Source: Achromobacter pestifer
GTDB taxonomy: Bacteria; Pseudomonadota; Gammaproteobacteria; Burkholderiales; Burkholderiaceae_B
Direction of reading: 5' to 3'
Length of the DNA stretch: 64,000 bases
Assembly (NCBI RefSeq): GCF_013267355.1
Contig: NZ_CP053985.1
Span: 4,030,001-4,094,000, forward strand
Both the position numbers and the translations under genes were made by a program. Of this stretch, positions 7,868 to 16,312 are shown piece by piece; the first letter of the stretch is position 1; each line of letters opens with the position of its first letter. The notes beneath the pieces are model-generated. The model ran no database searches and had not been told where the DNA came from. It saw nothing but the letters and a program-made list of their open reading frames with translations.

Positions 7868-8761
7868 TTAAGAAAAAACCGAAGTTTTTGCCTTGGCGAG
7901 CACGATCTGGACCAGCGGATGGTGCTGTCCCCGGCGGTTGCGGATGGCGTGGATTTCCTCGTGCACATCGTCGCAGCGGGCCAGGGGACGCAAGCCCCGC
8001 AGCACGCCGATGTCGCCGCCGCCCAGGCGGCTGAGCGGAAACACGCCCAGGCCGCGGGCCGCGAACACCGACATCAGGGCGCTGTCCTCGAATTCTCCCA
8101 CCACGTTGGGGTAGATGCCTTGCTCGGCGAACCAGCGGTCCAGCGTCTGGCGCAGCACGGAATGGCCGGTGGGCAGCAGCACCGGCAGGCGCTCCAGGCA
8201 GCGCGGGAAGTCCAGGGTGTCGGCCTTGCGGACCAGCTTGGCGGGGCCGTACCAGTCCACGGGGGAGGACACCAGACGGTCGCTGGTGAGGCGCAGGTTG
8301 GGGTTGGCCGGCGCGCCCTGGCCGGCCAGCACCAGATCCAGGTGATGCTGGGCGAGTTCGCCCAGCAGTTCCTCGACCTCGCCCTCGTGGCAGGTCAGGC
8401 GCAGGTCCGGCGTGTGCAGTACCGGGCCCAGCAGGGCCTGGGCGGCCAGTTTGGAAATGCCGTCGGACAGCCCCACGGCCAGGCGCATGACAGGCTTGGT
8501 GGCGGCGGCGCGCACCTCCTGGGGCAGCACCTGGCCGATCTGGAAGATCTCTTCGGCCCGGGCGAAGGCGGCTTCGCCCGCGTCGGTCAGCGCTACGCCG
8601 CGGCCGGCCGGCTTGAGCAACTGGTGGCCCAGGTTTTTTTCCAGTTCGCGCACTTGCGCGCTGATGGTCTGGATGGCCATGTCCAGCCTTTCGGCGGCGC
8701 GGGAAAACCCGCCTTCCTTGGCGACCATCCAGAAGTAGTACAGGTGTCGGTAATTGAGCAT
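7868..8761 (-). CDS. nhaR: LysR-family regulator NhaR
   Basis: 297-residue LysR regulator with the NhaR hallmark N-terminus LNYRHLYYFWMVAKEGG and an HTH covering residues 15-60 (SRAAERLDMAIQTISAQVRE), followed by a periplasmic-binding-protein-like effector domain. In Escherichia coli NhaR activates Na+/H+ antiporter genes in response to sodium. Here the divergent neighbour is a TerC/Alx membrane protein, a family tied to pH and cation stress, which fits. ATG at 8761 is preferred to the GTG four codons upstream because NhaR proteins begin at the LNY motif; neither has a good ribosome site. Confidence 0.88.
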   Translation of the reverse strand: MLNYRHLYYFWMVAKEGGFSRAAERLDMAIQTISAQVRELEKNLGHQLLKPAGRGVALTDAGEAAFARAEEIFQIGQVLPQEVRAAATKPVMRLAVGLSDGISKLAAQALLGPVLHTPDLRLTCHEGEVEELLGELAQHHLDLVLAGQGAPANPNLRLTSDRLVSSPVDWYGPAKLVRKADTLDFPRCLERLPVLLPTGHSVLRQTLDRWFAEQGIYPNVVGEFEDSALMSVFAARGLGVFPLSRLGGGDIGVLRGLRPLARCDDVHEEIHAIRNRRGQHHPLVQIVLAKAKTSVFS

Positions 8762-8790
8762 GGCAGGAATCACTTCGGTTTTTTCGAACC

Positions 8791-8824
8791 TTAACTCACT
8801 TTCAGGCTGATTTTTACATCAGCC
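8791..8824 (+). promoter_or_regulatory. Promoter with overlapping dyad, candidate NhaR operator
   Basis: A plausible promoter reads toward the TerC gene: TTAACT (8791-8796), 17-bp spacer, TTACAT (8814-8819). A perfect 7-bp inverted repeat, GGCTGAT (8805-8811) and ATCAGCC (8818-8824), overlaps the spacer and -10. Its place between nhaR and its divergent neighbour suggests a LysR-type regulatory site. The palindrome is directly visible; binding by NhaR is inferred. Confidence 0.45.
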
Positions 8825-8867
8825 CCAGATCCGGATCATGAGCCCCTTCGAACACAGCGGGAACATC

Positions 8868-9866
8868 ATGGACACCTTGCTCACCTTTCTCTCCGCCGAT
8901 TTCTTCGGCACACCGGCCTGGAGCTGGCTGCTATTCATCGGCATCGTGGTCGCCTTGCTGGCCTTTGACCTGGGCGTGCTGCACAAGGAAGACCGCGAGA
9001 TCGGCGTGCGCGAGAGCCTGTTGCTTTCCGCCGGCTACATCAGCGCGGCGCTGCTGTTCGGCGCCTGGGTCTGGTGGCAGATGGGCGCCGCCAGCGGCAT
9101 GGCCTATTACACGGGCTTCATGATCGAGAAGTCATTGTCGATGGACAACGTCTTCGTGATCGCGCTGATCTTCAGCTTCTTCGCGATTCCGCGCCAGTAC
9201 CAGCATCGCGTGCTGTTCTGGGGCATCCTCGGCGTGATCGTGCTGCGTGCCATCATGATAGGCCTGGGCGCGGCGCTGGTCAGCAACTTTGGCTGGCTGC
9301 TGTATCTGTTCGGCGCCTTCCTGGTGTTCACCGGCATCAAGATGTGGATGATCGCGGACCAGACGCCCGATATCGCGTCCAACCCGATCCTGAAGTTCCT
9401 GAAGCGCCGCATGCGCGTCACGGAAGGGCTGCGCGGCAACGCGTTCTGGGTGATGGAGACCGATCCCGCCACGTCGAAGAAGGTGCGCTGGGCCACGCCG
9501 CTGCTGTTGGCGCTGGTGCTGATCGAGTTCGTGGACCTGTTGTTCGCGGTGGACTCCGTGCCGGCGATCTTCGCCATCACCACCGACCCGTTCATCGTCT
9601 ACACCAGCAACATCTTCGCCATCCTGGGCTTGCGTGCGCTGTACTTTGCGCTGGCCGCGATGATCCACCGTTTCCACTACCTGAAGTACGCGCTGGCCCT
9701 GGTCCTGGTCTTCATTGGCACCAAGATCTTCCTGGTCGGCTTCATCGGCAAGGTGCCGGCCGCCGTGTCCCTGTCGGTGACCTTCGGCCTGATCGCCGGC
9801 GGCGTGCTGTTCTCGCTGTGGAAAACCCGCTCGGACGCCTCCAAGCAGGAACTCGCGGCGGAATAA
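8868..9866 (+). CDS. TerC/Alx-family integral membrane protein
   Basis: 332 residues with about nine hydrophobic helices and the family signatures SLSMDNVFVIALIF, LRAIMIGLGAAL and LLFAVDSVPAIFAIT. Alx and TerC proteins act in the inner membrane in manganese/calcium export and alkaline or tellurite stress. I chose ATG 8868, which begins with the first conserved helix; an ATG ten codons upstream is possible. No room remains for the yybP-ykoY riboswitch that often precedes Alx genes. Divergent nhaR suggests control by sodium or pH. A strong terminator follows. Confidence 0.88.
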   Translation: MDTLLTFLSADFFGTPAWSWLLFIGIVVALLAFDLGVLHKEDREIGVRESLLLSAGYISAALLFGAWVWWQMGAASGMAYYTGFMIEKSLSMDNVFVIALIFSFFAIPRQYQHRVLFWGILGVIVLRAIMIGLGAALVSNFGWLLYLFGAFLVFTGIKMWMIADQTPDIASNPILKFLKRRMRVTEGLRGNAFWVMETDPATSKKVRWATPLLLALVLIEFVDLLFAVDSVPAIFAITTDPFIVYTSNIFAILGLRALYFALAAMIHRFHYLKYALALVLVFIGTKIFLVGFIGKVPAAVSLSVTFGLIAGGVLFSLWKTRSDASKQELAAE

Positions 9867-9887
9867 GCCTCGCGGCCTGAGGCAAGA

Positions 9888-9926
9888 CGCCCGCCATATC
9901 CGATGGATATGGCGGGCGCATTTTTT
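9888..9926 (+). terminator. Rho-independent terminator after TerC gene
   Basis: A 14-bp perfect stem: CGCCCGCCATATCC (9888-9901) pairs with GGATATGGCGGGCG (9905-9918), with a 3-nt loop, followed by CATTTTTT. It ends the TerC/Alx transcript and insulates tam, which starts at 9993. Confidence 0.9.
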
Positions 9927-9992
9927 GGGATTTGTCGCGCCAGTGCGGCGGGCGTAGAGTGCTGGACAGTCCAAATGCCGCAAGGAGCCCTC

Positions 9993-10766
9993 ATGACCAG
10001 CTGGTCCGCCAAACAGTATTCCGCCTTTGAAAACGAACGCACCCGTCCGGTGCGGGACCTGGTCGCCGCCTTGCCCAATCAGGACGTGAAGCGCGCAGTG
10101 GACCTGGGCTGCGGCCCCGGCAACTCCACCGAGGTGCTCGCCAGCCGTTACCCCGGCGCCGAGGTCAGCGGCATGGACAGCTCGGAGGACATGCTCCAGT
10201 CGGCCAGGAAACGCTTGCCGGGGCTGCAATTCGAACTTGCCGATATCGCCACCTGGGACCCGGCCGGGACCTACGACGTGATCCTGGCGAACGCCGCGCT
10301 GCAATGGGTGCCGGACCACGCGACGCTCTATCCCCGCCTGGTCGGCAAGCTGGCCCCGGGCGGCTGCCTGGCGGTGCAGACGCCGGACAACCTGGAAGAG
10401 CCGGCCCATCGCCTGGCGCGCCAGGTCGCCGGCGAAACGCCCTGGGCCGCGGCCATCGGCGGTTTCAAGCATCCGCCGCGGCACAGCGCTGCCTGGTACT
10501 ACGAACTGCTCAAGCCGCATTGCGGTCTGCTGGACGTGTGGCGCACGACCTACCACCATCCGTTGGCGGGCGCGGCGGCGGTCGTGGAGTGGTTCAAGGG
10601 CACGGCGCTGCGGCCCTATCTGGACCGGCTGGACGCCGCCGGGCAGGCCAGTTTCCTGGCCCGCTACCAATCGCTGATCGAAGAGGCCTATCCGGCGCTG
10701 GCCGACGGCACCGTGCTGCTGCCGTTCCCGCGGCTGTTCATCATTGCGGGGCCGCAGCAGGGCTGA
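9993..10766 (+). CDS. tam: Trans-aconitate 2-methyltransferase
   Basis: 257-residue class I SAM-dependent methyltransferase, cytoplasmic. The SAM-binding motif is VDLGCGPGNST, with the acidic residue of the second strand in GMDSSEDML and the post-motif LANAALQWVPDH, all typical of Tam. The enzyme methyl-esterifies trans-aconitate, which forms spontaneously from cis-aconitate and inhibits aconitase. ATG at 9993 has AAGGAG 5 nt upstream. Its last 26 bp overlap the convergent end of the efflux outer-membrane gene. An aconitase gene lies in the window, but 26 kb away. Confidence 0.9.
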   Translation: MTSWSAKQYSAFENERTRPVRDLVAALPNQDVKRAVDLGCGPGNSTEVLASRYPGAEVSGMDSSEDMLQSARKRLPGLQFELADIATWDPAGTYDVILANAALQWVPDHATLYPRLVGKLAPGGCLAVQTPDNLEEPAHRLARQVAGETPWAAAIGGFKHPPRHSAAWYYELLKPHCGLLDVWRTTYHHPLAGAAAVVEWFKGTALRPYLDRLDAAGQASFLARYQSLIEEAYPALADGTVLLPFPRLFIIAGPQQG

Positions 10767-12207
10767 GACCCGCGGCAGGCGGTTCCCAGCCGCCGCCCAG
10801 CGAGCGGTACAGATCCACCAGCACCAGCGACACCGTGGCCTGGGTCGTCACGCGGGCCTGGTCGCTGGCCAGTACCGCGTTCTGCGCGCTGAGCACGTTC
10901 ACGAAGTCCGACGCGCCTGCGGCGTATTGCCGCTGCGCGTTGAGCAGCGCCTGGCGGGCGCTCTCCGAGGCGCGTTCCAGACTGGCGCGGGTCAGTTGCT
11001 GCGCCTGATAGGCGGTCATGGCGTTGTCGACTTCATGCCAGGCATTCAGCACGGTTTTTTGGTACAGCAGCGCCGCTTCCTGAGCCTGCGATTCACGCAG
11101 CCGCAGACGGCCTCGCAGACGGCCGCCTTGGAAGATGGGAATCTGCAATGCGGGGCCGACGCCGAAGATGCCGGCATTGTCGGTGTCCAGATCCCGTAGC
11201 TGCAAAGCCTGCAACCCGAGATTGCCGGACAGCGTGATGCGCGGATAGAAATCGCCCTCCGCCATGCCGATGGCAGCGACGGCCGCGTGCAGATTGGCCT
11301 GCGCGCGCCGGATGTCGGGCCTGCGCTCGGCCAGCTCGCTCGGCAGCCCGACGGGGACTTGCAGCGGACCGCCCGGTATCGGGCCCACAGCTGCCAGACG
11401 CTGTTGCAGCGCGCCGGGCGGCTGCTCCAGCAGCAGCGCCAGCGCGTTCATCAACTGCTCGATGCGCAGCGCGAGCGGCGGCACGCCAGCCTCGATGGAG
11501 GCGGCCTGCGCGTCGGCTTGCGAAACGTCCAGTTCGGTGGCGACGCCTTCGCGTTGGCGCAGGCGGGTCAGCGCCAGGTTGCGTTCGGCATTGGCAAGCG
11601 TTTGGCGCAGCACGTCCAGCTGGTTCTGCGCGCCGCGCAGCAGGATGTAGTTGCGCGCCGTTTCGGCGCGGATGGCCAAGACCACGCCGCGCTGGGCCTC
11701 CAGCGCCGCCTGGGATTGGGCGCCGGCCTGTTCGACTTCGCGCCGCACTCGGCCCCACAGGTCCAGTTCCCAGCTGGCGTCCACGCTCGCTTGCCACAGG
11801 TTGAATGAGGACTTGCCGCCGCGTCCCGAAGGGTCCGCCAGGCCGGCTTCGCTGTTCTGGCCGCGCTTGTAGCTTGCGCCCGCGCCGATCCCGGGCAGGC
11901 CGTCGGCTTCAGCCACGCGCAGGGCCGAGCGGCTTTGCAGCAGGCGTTCGTGGGCGATGCGTATGTCCAGGTTGGCCGCGGTCGCTTCGGCGATCAGGGC
12001 GCTCAGGGTGGGATCGCCGAAGCTGTCCCACCAGGACGTGTTCACGTCTTGCGGGACAGGGACGCTGCCTGCGGCGGAGGCGTCGGGCATCCGCCATTGC
12101 GGGGGTAATTGCGCCTGGGGAGCCTGGAAGTCGGGACCCACGGCGCAGCCCGTCAATGCGGAAAGCGTGCCGGCCAGCGCGGCGTTGATCAAGCGGCGCG
12201 GGGTCAT
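10741..12207 (-). CDS. Efflux outer-membrane lipoprotein, NodT family
   Basis: 488-residue TolC-like outer-membrane factor. Lipoprotein signal with lipobox ALTGC (Cys21), then the NodT-typical CAVGPDFQAPQAQLPPQW and two long outer-membrane-efflux repeats rich in Ala, Gln and Leu (for example AGVPPLALRIEQLMNALALL and RRPDIRRAQANLHAAVAAIG). It forms the outer-membrane channel of a three-part pump. It is the third gene of the operon; its ATG overlaps the stop of the adaptor gene by 4 bp, indicating translational coupling. Confidence 0.93.
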   Translation of the reverse strand: MTPRRLINAALAGTLSALTGCAVGPDFQAPQAQLPPQWRMPDASAAGSVPVPQDVNTSWWDSFGDPTLSALIAEATAANLDIRIAHERLLQSRSALRVAEADGLPGIGAGASYKRGQNSEAGLADPSGRGGKSSFNLWQASVDASWELDLWGRVRREVEQAGAQSQAALEAQRGVVLAIRAETARNYILLRGAQNQLDVLRQTLANAERNLALTRLRQREGVATELDVSQADAQAASIEAGVPPLALRIEQLMNALALLLEQPPGALQQRLAAVGPIPGGPLQVPVGLPSELAERRPDIRRAQANLHAAVAAIGMAEGDFYPRITLSGNLGLQALQLRDLDTDNAGIFGVGPALQIPIFQGGRLRGRLRLRESQAQEAALLYQKTVLNAWHEVDNAMTAYQAQQLTRASLERASESARQALLNAQRQYAAGASDFVNVLSAQNAVLASDQARVTTQATVSLVLVDLYRSLGGGWEPPAAGLSPAAAPQ

Positions 12208-13259
12208 TGGGCAGACTCCTCGGCCGCGGCCCCGGTATCGACCACGGCTTCGACGGACATGCCGGCGCGCAGCGGCGGCGCGCCTTCGGCGGGCGCATCC
12301 AGCACGATCTTGACGGGCAGGCGCTGCGCCACCTTGGTGAAGTTGCCCGTGGCATTGCTCGGGACGACCGGCGAAAAGCTCAGGCCGGTGGCCGGCGCGA
12401 TGCTTTGGACGCGGCCGCGCAGAGGCGTATCCGGATAGGCGTCGACCGTGATGGTCGCGGGCTGGCCCGGACGCATGCGGGTCAACTGCTTTTCACGGAA
12501 GTTCGCCACCACATAGGCTTGCTGCAGCGGCACCACCGCCAGGATGGGCGTGCCCGGGCTGACGTAGGCGCCCACGCGCAGCGAGCGCCGACCGACGATG
12601 CCGTCTATCGGGGAGACGACCTGGGTGTGCGACAGATTGAGTTCGGCGCGGTCCTTCAGCGCCTGCGCGCGCAGCAGCCCGGCCTGTGCGGCCTCGCGGT
12701 TGGCTTCGAGCACTTCGCGCTGCTTGCGCGCCGCCTGCAGGGTAGCCGCGTGCTCGGCCTGATGCGCCTGCGCCATCTCCAGCCGGCTGCGGGCCTGTTC
12801 ATAGGCCTGTTGGGTGCCCGCGCCCTCGCTGGCCAGCCTGCGATGGCGCTGCGCTTCGCTTTCGGCATAGCGGATGTCCGCCAGGTCGGCGCGCGTGACG
12901 GCCTGGGCCTGGTCGATCACGGCCTGCTGGCGTTCCAGCGTTGCGGCCGCGTCCGACAGGCGCGCGGCGGCGACTGCGAGTTCGGCGCTGGCGGCCGCCA
13001 GCGCGGCCTGGTGGTCGCGGTCATCGATGCGGGCGAGCAGTTGCCCTTGTTTGACCGCCTGGTTGTCTTCGACCAGCACGGCGTCGATGAAGCCCGATAC
13101 CTGCGGCGCGACGATGGTGTGATCGGCGACGACGGTGGCGTCGTCGGTGGATTCGGCGGCGCCCGTGGCGGACCACGACCAGCCGGCATAGGCCAGGAGG
13201 ACCAGGGCGCCCAGTGCGCCGGCGCGGGGAAGCGGAGAACGTAAGAGAGAGAAAGGCAT
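12204..13259 (-). CDS. HlyD/EmrA-family membrane fusion protein
   Basis: 351-residue periplasmic adaptor. One N-terminal membrane anchor (ALGALVLLAYAGWSW), then barrel-sandwich/lipoyl halves (IVAPQVSGFIDAVLVEDNQAV near residue 50 and VVSPIDGIVGRRSLRVGAYV near residue 210) flanking a long coiled coil, and a beta-barrel with PGQPATITVDAYPDTPLRG. This layout is EmrA-like, fitting an MFS-driven pump. It lies 15 bp after the MFS gene and overlaps the outer-membrane gene by 4 bp. Confidence 0.93.
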   Translation of the reverse strand: MPFSLLRSPLPRAGALGALVLLAYAGWSWSATGAAESTDDATVVADHTIVAPQVSGFIDAVLVEDNQAVKQGQLLARIDDRDHQAALAAASAELAVAAARLSDAAATLERQQAVIDQAQAVTRADLADIRYAESEAQRHRRLASEGAGTQQAYEQARSRLEMAQAHQAEHAATLQAARKQREVLEANREAAQAGLLRAQALKDRAELNLSHTQVVSPIDGIVGRRSLRVGAYVSPGTPILAVVPLQQAYVVANFREKQLTRMRPGQPATITVDAYPDTPLRGRVQSIAPATGLSFSPVVPSNATGNFTKVAQRLPVKIVLDAPAEGAPPLRAGMSVEAVVDTGAAAEESAQ

Positions 13260-13274
13260 GATATGGACTCGATT

Positions 13275-14792
13275 TCAGGCCGCGGCGCGCGGAGGGTAGA
13301 TCCGGGTCGCGACGAAGGGGATCAGCAGGATGAGGAGCACGGCCACGCCGGCCATGCACAGATAGAGATCGGCGGAGGTCAGCACGGCGGCCTGCTCCTG
13401 GATGCGGCGGGACAGCGCCGCCGCGCTTTCGCCGGCCGTGTTCAGCGGAAAATTGCCTAACTGGTCGGCCAGCATGCTGGAGTGGTAATTGCGGCGCGAC
13501 GTGGTCAGCGCGTCCAGCAGGCCGGTGGCGGCCACCGCGGCAAAGCCCTTGATGGTGTTGAACCACGACGACGCCCAGGGGCCGTCCTGCGGCGCGAGGC
13601 CGCCGGTGGCCAGCATCAGCAGCGGGATGACGGCCATGGGCTGGGCGAAGATCTGCACGGCTTCGAGCAGGTAGAACTGCTCGCGCGACCAGACGGGCGT
13701 CAGTTGCGACCCGAGCAGGCAGGACAGGGCCAGCAATCCCAGGCCCGTGGCCAGCACCCAGCGGCAGTCAACTTGGCGCAGGTTGCACAGCGCGGCCACC
13801 AGCGGCAGCGCGATCAGCTGCGGCAGGCCCATGGTCAGCAGCACCGGCGCCGTTTCCAGCGGGCGATAGCCGCGCAACTGGGCAAGGAAGCTCGACGGGA
13901 TCAGGATCACGCCCAGCAGCACGATCAGCACGCCGCCCAGCGTCAGCAAGGCATGGCTCAGGTTGCGGTGGCGCAAGAGCTGGATTTTGAAGAACGGCAA
14001 GGGATGGGACCATTCGTTGATCATGAACAGCACCATCAGCACGCCGCCGCCGCCCAGCAGCACGGAAATCAGCGGCGAGTTGAGCCAATCCAGCCGGTCG
14101 CCCTGCAACAGGCCAATGACCAGCATGGACAGCGCCGGAGCGCCCAGCAGCAGGCCGCGCCAGTCGAACAGGCGCAGGCGGTCGAGCTTGAGCGGGTCCT
14201 GGGGCAGGCCGCGCCAGACGGCCCAGACGGCGAGCGCCGCGGGACCGACGATCAGCCAGAAGGCCCAGCGCCAGCCCAGCACCTCGGTGCAGAAGGCGGC
14301 CAGCGGTATGCCCAGGCTGGGCGCGAAGGTGGCAGTGAGGGCGTATCCGCCCAGTCCGTAGAGCTTGATGCCCGGCGGCAGGAAGCGCAGCGCCACCGTC
14401 ATGAGCATGGGCGGCAGTGCGCCGCCCGCGAGGCCCTGCAGGGTGCGCAGGAGCAGCAGCACGGGGAGGTTGGGGGCAAACGGGCAGAGCGCGCCGAACA
14501 GCGCGAAAGCGGCCAGCGCCGTGACCGTGAAGCGGCGCAATGAAAACGTGACCGAGCACCAGGGCGCGAACGCCATGGCGCATACCGAGGCGGCGGCATA
14601 GACGGCCACGAACCAGGTGCCCTGGTCATAGCTGATGCCGAGCGCGCCGCGGATGTCCGGCAGCGCCATCTTGGTCACGTTTTCGTTGAGCCCGGCGAGG
14701 ATCACCGCCAGCAGCACGCCTAGCAATCCGGTCAGGATGCGCCAGCCGAAGGCCGCCGCGGCGGGCGGGGCGGGGGGAGCAGCGGCCGTCAT
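13275..14792 (-). CDS. DHA2/EmrB-family MFS multidrug transporter
   Basis: 505-residue, 14-helix drug:H+ antiporter. Signatures include NVTKMALPDIRGALGISYDQ in the first periplasmic region and LLRTLQGLAGGALPPMLM in helix 4, both typical of EmrB-like pumps. It is the first gene of the efflux operon and supplies the inner-membrane motor. ATG at 14792 was chosen because it precedes the first conserved helix; an upstream start would add about 39 residues without homology. No dedicated regulator gene is adjacent; the dyad at 14835 may be the control site. Confidence 0.92.
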   Translation of the reverse strand: MTAAAPPAPPAAAAFGWRILTGLLGVLLAVILAGLNENVTKMALPDIRGALGISYDQGTWFVAVYAAASVCAMAFAPWCSVTFSLRRFTVTALAAFALFGALCPFAPNLPVLLLLRTLQGLAGGALPPMLMTVALRFLPPGIKLYGLGGYALTATFAPSLGIPLAAFCTEVLGWRWAFWLIVGPAALAVWAVWRGLPQDPLKLDRLRLFDWRGLLLGAPALSMLVIGLLQGDRLDWLNSPLISVLLGGGGVLMVLFMINEWSHPLPFFKIQLLRHRNLSHALLTLGGVLIVLLGVILIPSSFLAQLRGYRPLETAPVLLTMGLPQLIALPLVAALCNLRQVDCRWVLATGLGLLALSCLLGSQLTPVWSREQFYLLEAVQIFAQPMAVIPLLMLATGGLAPQDGPWASSWFNTIKGFAAVAATGLLDALTTSRRNYHSSMLADQLGNFPLNTAGESAAALSRRIQEQAAVLTSADLYLCMAGVAVLLILLIPFVATRIYPPRAAA

Positions 14793-14834
14793 GATCGCGG
14801 GCCGCTCCTGCCCGGGGATGAGGAAGACAACATG

Positions 14835-14865
14835 GAATAGCGTCCTTGGATAACAGGAGCTATTC
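14835..14865. promoter_or_regulatory. Interrupted palindrome upstream of efflux operon
   Basis: Nested inverted repeats: outer arms GAATAGC (14835-14841) and GCTATTC (14859-14865), inner arms TCCT (14843-14846) and AGGA (14855-14858), about 31 bp in all. It lies 43-73 bp upstream of the MFS pump start, where a repressor operator would be expected. No regulator gene is next to the operon, so the protein that binds it, if any, is unknown. Confidence 0.4.
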
Positions 14866-14911
14866 AGTCTAGGTAGATGCGGGGACCGGAAAAACCATTC
14901 CTGGATCAACC

Positions 14912-14936
14912 CACCCTTGCGCGGGACGCAAGGGTG
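14912..14936. repeat. 10-bp perfect hairpin in divergent intergenic region
   Basis: CACCCTTGCG (14912-14921) and CGCAAGGGTG (14927-14936) form a perfect stem with a 5-nt loop. It lies between the efflux operon and the DUF4148 gene. No T tract follows on either strand, so it is not a typical terminator. The rest of this 270-bp gap shows no gene. Confidence 0.45.
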
Positions 14937-15062
14937 CGCTTGGCGCGGCGCCAGCAGGCGGCGAGGCTTGCGCGGCAGGCAACCTTGGATTGCGCCGCGC
15001 GGGATTTATCCCGGCGGGCCGGCGAACGAATAATGCAGCACTCGTTAACCGCAGAGGATTTC

Positions 15063-15440
15063 ATGAATACATTCCGACTTTCCGTCCTGGCGCTGAGCAT
15101 GGCGCTCGCTGGCGCCGCCGCGCATGCCGAAGGCAAGACGCGTGAACAGGTGCGCGCCGAATTGATGGAAGCCAAGGCTGCCGGCCTGGTGACCTACGGC
15201 GAACAGCAATACCCGGTGGATCTGCCTAATGTCAGCAGCAAGACCCGCCAGCAAGTGCGCGAAGAACTCGACGCCGCGCGCGCGGCCGGCCTGGTCACGT
15301 ACGGTGAACAGGATTACCCGCCCGCGCTGCCGTCGCAATCGGACCAGACCCGGGACCAGACGGTCGCGGAACTGCGCGAGGCGCGCCTGCGCGGCCAGAT
15401 GAAGTCGGGCGAGCTGGACTACCCGCCCGCCGTCAATTGA
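15063..15440 (+). CDS. Exported DUF4148-like triple-repeat protein
   Basis: 125 residues: a signal peptide (MNTFRLSVLALSMALAGAAAHA) followed by three head-to-tail copies of one unit. The copies begin at KTREQVRAELMEAKAAGLVT, KTRQQVREELDAARAAGLVT and QTRDQTVAELREARLRGQMK; the period is exactly 35 residues and the last copy is cut to 31. Each unit is a charged helix followed by YGEQxYP. This fits the DUF4148 family common in Burkholderiales, periplasmic and of unknown function. ATG at 15063 has AGAGGA 6 nt upstream. It overlaps the convergent AraC gene by 8 bp. Confidence 0.85.
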   Translation: MNTFRLSVLALSMALAGAAAHAEGKTREQVRAELMEAKAAGLVTYGEQQYPVDLPNVSSKTRQQVREELDAARAAGLVTYGEQDYPPALPSQSDQTRDQTVAELREARLRGQMKSGELDYPPAVN

Positions 15441-16230
15441 TGCCGTCGGCCTTGTCCGCGAAGTAGCGGGCGGGCGTCTTGCCCAGCGTTTTGCGGAACA
15501 TGGTGATGAAGGCGCTGACGGATTCGTAGCCCAGGTCTTCCGCCGTGCGCTGCACCGAGACGCCCGCGGACAGGCGCTGCAAGGCCTGGATGATGTGCAT
15601 CTGCTGGCGCCAGCGGCCAAAGCTCATGCCGAGCTCCTGCTGCACCAGCCGCGCCAGCGTGCGCTCGCTCATGGCGACGCGCCTGCCCCATTGCGCCACC
15701 GTGCTGCGGTCGGCGGGATCATCGTGCAGGGCGTCGGCGATCTCGCGCAGGCGCGGGTGTTGCGAGATGGGCAGATGCAGCTGCTCGGCCGGCATGCGCG
15801 CCAGTTGCTCGACCAGCACCTCGGCCAGCTTGCGGTGGGGGGCTGTCGCCGTTTCTTCCGGGACCAGGTCCGCCAGGTAGGCGACCAGTTCACGCACCAG
15901 CGGCGAGATGGCCAGCGTGCAGCATTGTCCGGGCAGACCGGCAGCGTCGGGCGGCACGAACAGAAAGCACACTCGGCCGTTCTGCGTGACGCGGTTGCTG
16001 TGCGGCACGCCGCCGGGAATCCAGACGCCGCATTGCGGCGGCACCATCCACAAGCCTTGCGGCACCGAGCAGGTCACGCCGCCTTGCAAGGACAGGACCA
16101 GTTGGCCCATTGCGTGCCGGTGCGGCGGAGATTCCTGGTCGTTCTCGTCCGCGTGCACGCGCATCGCATAGGTCCATTGCGAGTCGATGTCGGGATTGAA
16201 AAACGGGGCGGGGTCGTCCAGGCGGTGCAT
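15433..16230 (-). CDS. AraC-family regulator with N-terminal cupin
   Basis: 265 residues. The N-terminal half is a cupin sensor domain (PPHRHAMGQLVLSLQG, VWIPGGVPHSNRV). The C-terminal half holds two helix-turn-helix motifs (VAMSERTLARLVQQELGMSF and VQRTAEDLGYESVSAFITMF, then RKTLGKTPARYF). It is divergent from an MFS exporter of the CynX group, 82 bp apart, the usual layout for this regulator-transporter pair, so it likely controls that gene in response to the transported compound. Confidence 0.88.
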   Translation of the reverse strand: MHRLDDPAPFFNPDIDSQWTYAMRVHADENDQESPPHRHAMGQLVLSLQGGVTCSVPQGLWMVPPQCGVWIPGGVPHSNRVTQNGRVCFLFVPPDAAGLPGQCCTLAISPLVRELVAYLADLVPEETATAPHRKLAEVLVEQLARMPAEQLHLPISQHPRLREIADALHDDPADRSTVAQWGRRVAMSERTLARLVQQELGMSFGRWRQQMHIIQALQRLSAGVSVQRTAEDLGYESVSAFITMFRKTLGKTPARYFADKADGIN

Positions 16231-16256
16231 CGGATATCGCTTTGGCTGAATCTAGG

Positions 16257-16273
16257 GATAAGTTGTCATTATC
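16257..16273. promoter_or_regulatory. GATAA-N7-TTATC dyad between AraC and MFS genes
   Basis: GATAA (16257-16261) and TTATC (16269-16273) form a 5-bp inverted repeat with a 7-bp gap, in the AT-richest part of the 82-bp divergent interval. A regulatory site for the AraC protein is possible; AraC sites are more often direct repeats, so this is weak. Confidence 0.3.
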
Positions 16274-16312
16274 TCGAAATTCGGCGTGAACGGCGATGCG
16301 TAAGCTGGCTGC

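Noticed and set aside
8762..8867. yybP-ykoY manganese riboswitch before the TerC/Alx gene
   Set aside because: The divergent interval is only about 100 bp and contains a promoter and dyad but none of the conserved riboswitch loops.
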